Positions 30,073-32,698 of a stretch of 32,698 nucleotides of DNA are shown one piece after another. Made by a program: the position numbers and the translations under genes. The notes under the pieces were generated by a model, which ran no database searches, was not told the origin of the DNA, and saw only the letters and a list, made by a program, of their open reading frames with translations. The stretch's first letter is position 1; the number at the start of each line of letters is the position of its first letter. Source of the stretch: Candidatus Limiplasma stercoravium (GTDB lineage: Bacteria; Bacillota; Clostridia; Christensenellales; Aristaeellaceae); the NCBI GenBank assembly GCA_018715175.1, contig DVME01000078.1, positions 1-32,698 on the forward strand. The letters run 5' to 3'.

Positions 30073-31445
30073 GCCGGCGGGCGGTATGGACGCTGTTGGT
30101 TTGCGCGCTGATTGCCTGCGGCGCGTATTGGTGGGGCTCGCAGGGGTTGCCCGGGGCGGGGCTCGCGGTCAGCCAATGGAGCTTTTTAGCGGCGGCGATA
30201 GGATGCGCGCGCAGCGCGGGACGCTGCAAGGCGGACGCAACGGGCGTGGCGCTGGCCGTGCTGTCGGCGCTACTGGCCGGATGCTATGCGCTGTACGCCA
30301 ACGCGCTGATGCGGCTGATGAACCTGCCGGTGCTGGCAGCGGCCAGCGTTCAGGCGGCGCTTGCGCTGGGAGGACGCTTGGAGGACGGATCGCTCAGCGT
30401 TGCGGGCCTGCGCGACGGACTGAGGCAGACGCCCGGCGCACTGGTGCGATACGTTGGCGTACCCCTGCGCGGGATGCGCGAGGAAGGCGAAGCCGCCGCG
30501 CGCCGGGGCCTGGTTTGGGGGCTGGCGCTCTGCGTGCCGGTGACCGGCGTCGCGCTCGTGTTGCTTTGCGGCGCTGACAGCGTGTTTGGCGGCCTGGTCG
30601 AGCAGGGCCTGGGGGCGGTGAGCGTAACCTGGGTTTTGCGCGCCGCGCTGACGCTGGCATGCGGGCTGGCGCTGTTTTCCTTTCTGTACGGGCTCACGCA
30701 GCCCGCGTCCCAGGCGCGCGCCGCCCGGCGTCCCGACCTGCCGCCGGCCACCCTGGGCGTCCCGCTGGCCGCGCTGGTTGTGCTCTATGGCTTGTTTGTG
30801 TACATTCAAATCCGCTATCTCTTTGGCGGCGCCGAAACCGCGCTCATGCGCGGCGGCTATGCGCAATATGCGCGCAGCGGCTTTTTTGAGCTTGTGGCGG
30901 CGGCGTTTCTGTCGCTGGGAATGGTCTTTGCCGCGCTGTGCCAATGCGGGCGCAGCACGGCCATCCGCTGGCTGAGCGCGCTGCTGGCGGCGTTCACGGC
31001 CGTCATGACCTATTCCTCCTTGATGCGCATGCGGTTGTATGTGGAGGTATACGGCCTGAGCCTGCTAAGGCTGCTCACGCTTTGGGGCATGGGCCTGATT
31101 GCGGCGGGCATCGCGCTGGCCCTGATCAAATGCGCGCGCCCGGCCTTGCGCGCGGCGCCCACGCTGCTCTTGCTGGCGCTCGCGGGCTGGGTGGCGCTCA
31201 ACGCGCTCAATCCCGCGCTCCTTGTGGCGCGTTACAACGTGTCGATGTTCAACCGCGGCGCCTTGGCCGAATTGGATCTTTCCTACCTCAGCGCGCAGTC
31301 GCCGGACGTTCTGCCCGCGCTGGAGGACATCGCCGACGGCGCCCTGCGGCAAGAGGCCCTGGACACAGCGCTGCGCGACTGGCGTTCCCGCGCGCCGTCG
31401 CTTTACGACGCTAGCCTTTCCTGGCTGCGCCTTCCCGCGCCCTGA
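30069..31445 (+). CDS. DUF4153/DUF4173-like polytopic membrane protein
   Basis: The 458-aa product has about ten or more membrane segments. The family block VYIQIRYLFGGAETALMRGGYAQYARSGFFELV lies at about residues 240-275 and is typical of DUF4153/DUF4173 proteins. A non-membrane C-terminal region of about 60 residues ends the protein (LDLSYLSAQSPDVLPALEDIADG...). Members of this family are often encoded beside YozG/DUF2975 genes, and their role is unknown. The ATG overlaps the HTH stop. lepA follows after 69 nt with its own promoter. Confidence 0.82.
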   Translation: MSRRAVWTLLVCALIACGAYWWGSQGLPGAGLAVSQWSFLAAAIGCARSAGRCKADATGVALAVLSALLAGCYALYANALMRLMNLPVLAAASVQAALALGGRLEDGSLSVAGLRDGLRQTPGALVRYVGVPLRGMREEGEAAARRGLVWGLALCVPVTGVALVLLCGADSVFGGLVEQGLGAVSVTWVLRAALTLACGLALFSFLYGLTQPASQARAARRPDLPPATLGVPLAALVVLYGLFVYIQIRYLFGGAETALMRGGYAQYARSGFFELVAAAFLSLGMVFAALCQCGRSTAIRWLSALLAAFTAVMTYSSLMRMRLYVEVYGLSLLRLLTLWGMGLIAAGIALALIKCARPALRAAPTLLLLALAGWVALNALNPALLVARYNVSMFNRGALAELDLSYLSAQSPDVLPALEDIADGALRQEALDTALRDWRSRAPSLYDASLSWLRLPAP

Positions 31446-31448
31446 CGG

Positions 31449-31477
31449 TTGCAATTTGCGGAAAAATCCGATATGAT
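31449..31477 (+). promoter_or_regulatory. Promoter of lepA
   Basis: TTGCAA (31449-31454) and TATGAT (31472-31477) are separated by 17 bp. The -10 lies between two arms of an inverted repeat (31458-31469 and 31487-31496). Confidence 0.7.
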
Positions 31478-31514
31478 AGGCATGCTGGATTTCCGCAGAT
31501 TGGGAGGGGTTCCC

Positions 31515-32698
<1,184 letters not shown>

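Overview
The window is GC-rich (about 60% by eye), gene-dense bacterial chromosome, most likely from a member of the Clostridia (Bacillota), perhaps near the Christensenellales. The reasons are strong AGGAGG-type ribosome binding sites, frequent TTG/GTG starts (rpsT, lepA, the LCP gene, dnaI), consensus sigma-A promoters with 17-bp spacers, a CCA-encoding tRNA, and typical Firmicute gene sets: DnaI/DnaD, XpaC-TelA, YtvI-like proteins, LCP, YozG/DUF2975 and DUF4153/DUF4173. There is no phage, IS element, CRISPR array or rRNA.

Layout. 1-2574 (minus): a galactose/methyl-galactoside-type ABC uptake system, with the binding protein gene first, then the ATPase, which is cut by the left edge. 2735-2912: tRNA-Ser(GGA) with a perfect promoter and terminator. 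3027-4236 (plus): an unusual flavin-binding/GNAT fusion behind a structured leader. 4257-5705 (minus): a GH4 alpha-glycosidase with its own promoter. 5714-6240 (minus): a 68-aa protein and a small helix-turn-helix regulator. These are divergent from a FadH/2-enoate-reductase-like flavoenzyme at 6422-8359 (plus), with a 20-bp perfect palindrome between them. 8408-9469 (minus): a Crp/Fnr regulator and rpsT.

9490-13976 (minus): a tightly packed operon reading xpaC, telA, lemA-like, TPM-domain gene, azlC, azlD. 14046-16198 (plus): a CDF metal exporter with Mn-type metal residues, and an LCP cell-wall ligase. 16195-19080 (minus): a replication-loader operon of a DnaD-like protein with several DnaD modules, DnaI, and a cysteine-less ArsC-like protein, joined by ATGA/GTGA overlaps. 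19140-23803 (plus): a GldA/GldF/GldG-like ABC exporter plus a DUF4340 protein. 23787-28523 (minus): a zinc-ribbon membrane protein, a second TPM protein, a YtvI-like permease, DNA-3-methyladenine glycosylase I and a second YtvI-like permease. 28560-29241 (minus): uridine kinase. 29295-31445 (plus): a DUF2975 / YozG-type HTH / DUF4153-like membrane operon behind an AT-rich inverted repeat. 31449-32698 (plus): lepA, cut by the right edge.

Most genes are recognisable housekeeping or envelope genes. The least explained parts are the two envelope operons that each carry a TPM protein (xpaC-telA-lemA-TPM and zinc ribbon-TPM-YtvI-tag-YtvI), the flavin/GNAT fusion, the 68-aa/HTH pair with the nearby palindrome, and the repeated-module DnaD protein. 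None can be called a new system from sequence alone. Coordinates and starts come from reading the DNA; family names come from remembered motifs, not database searches.
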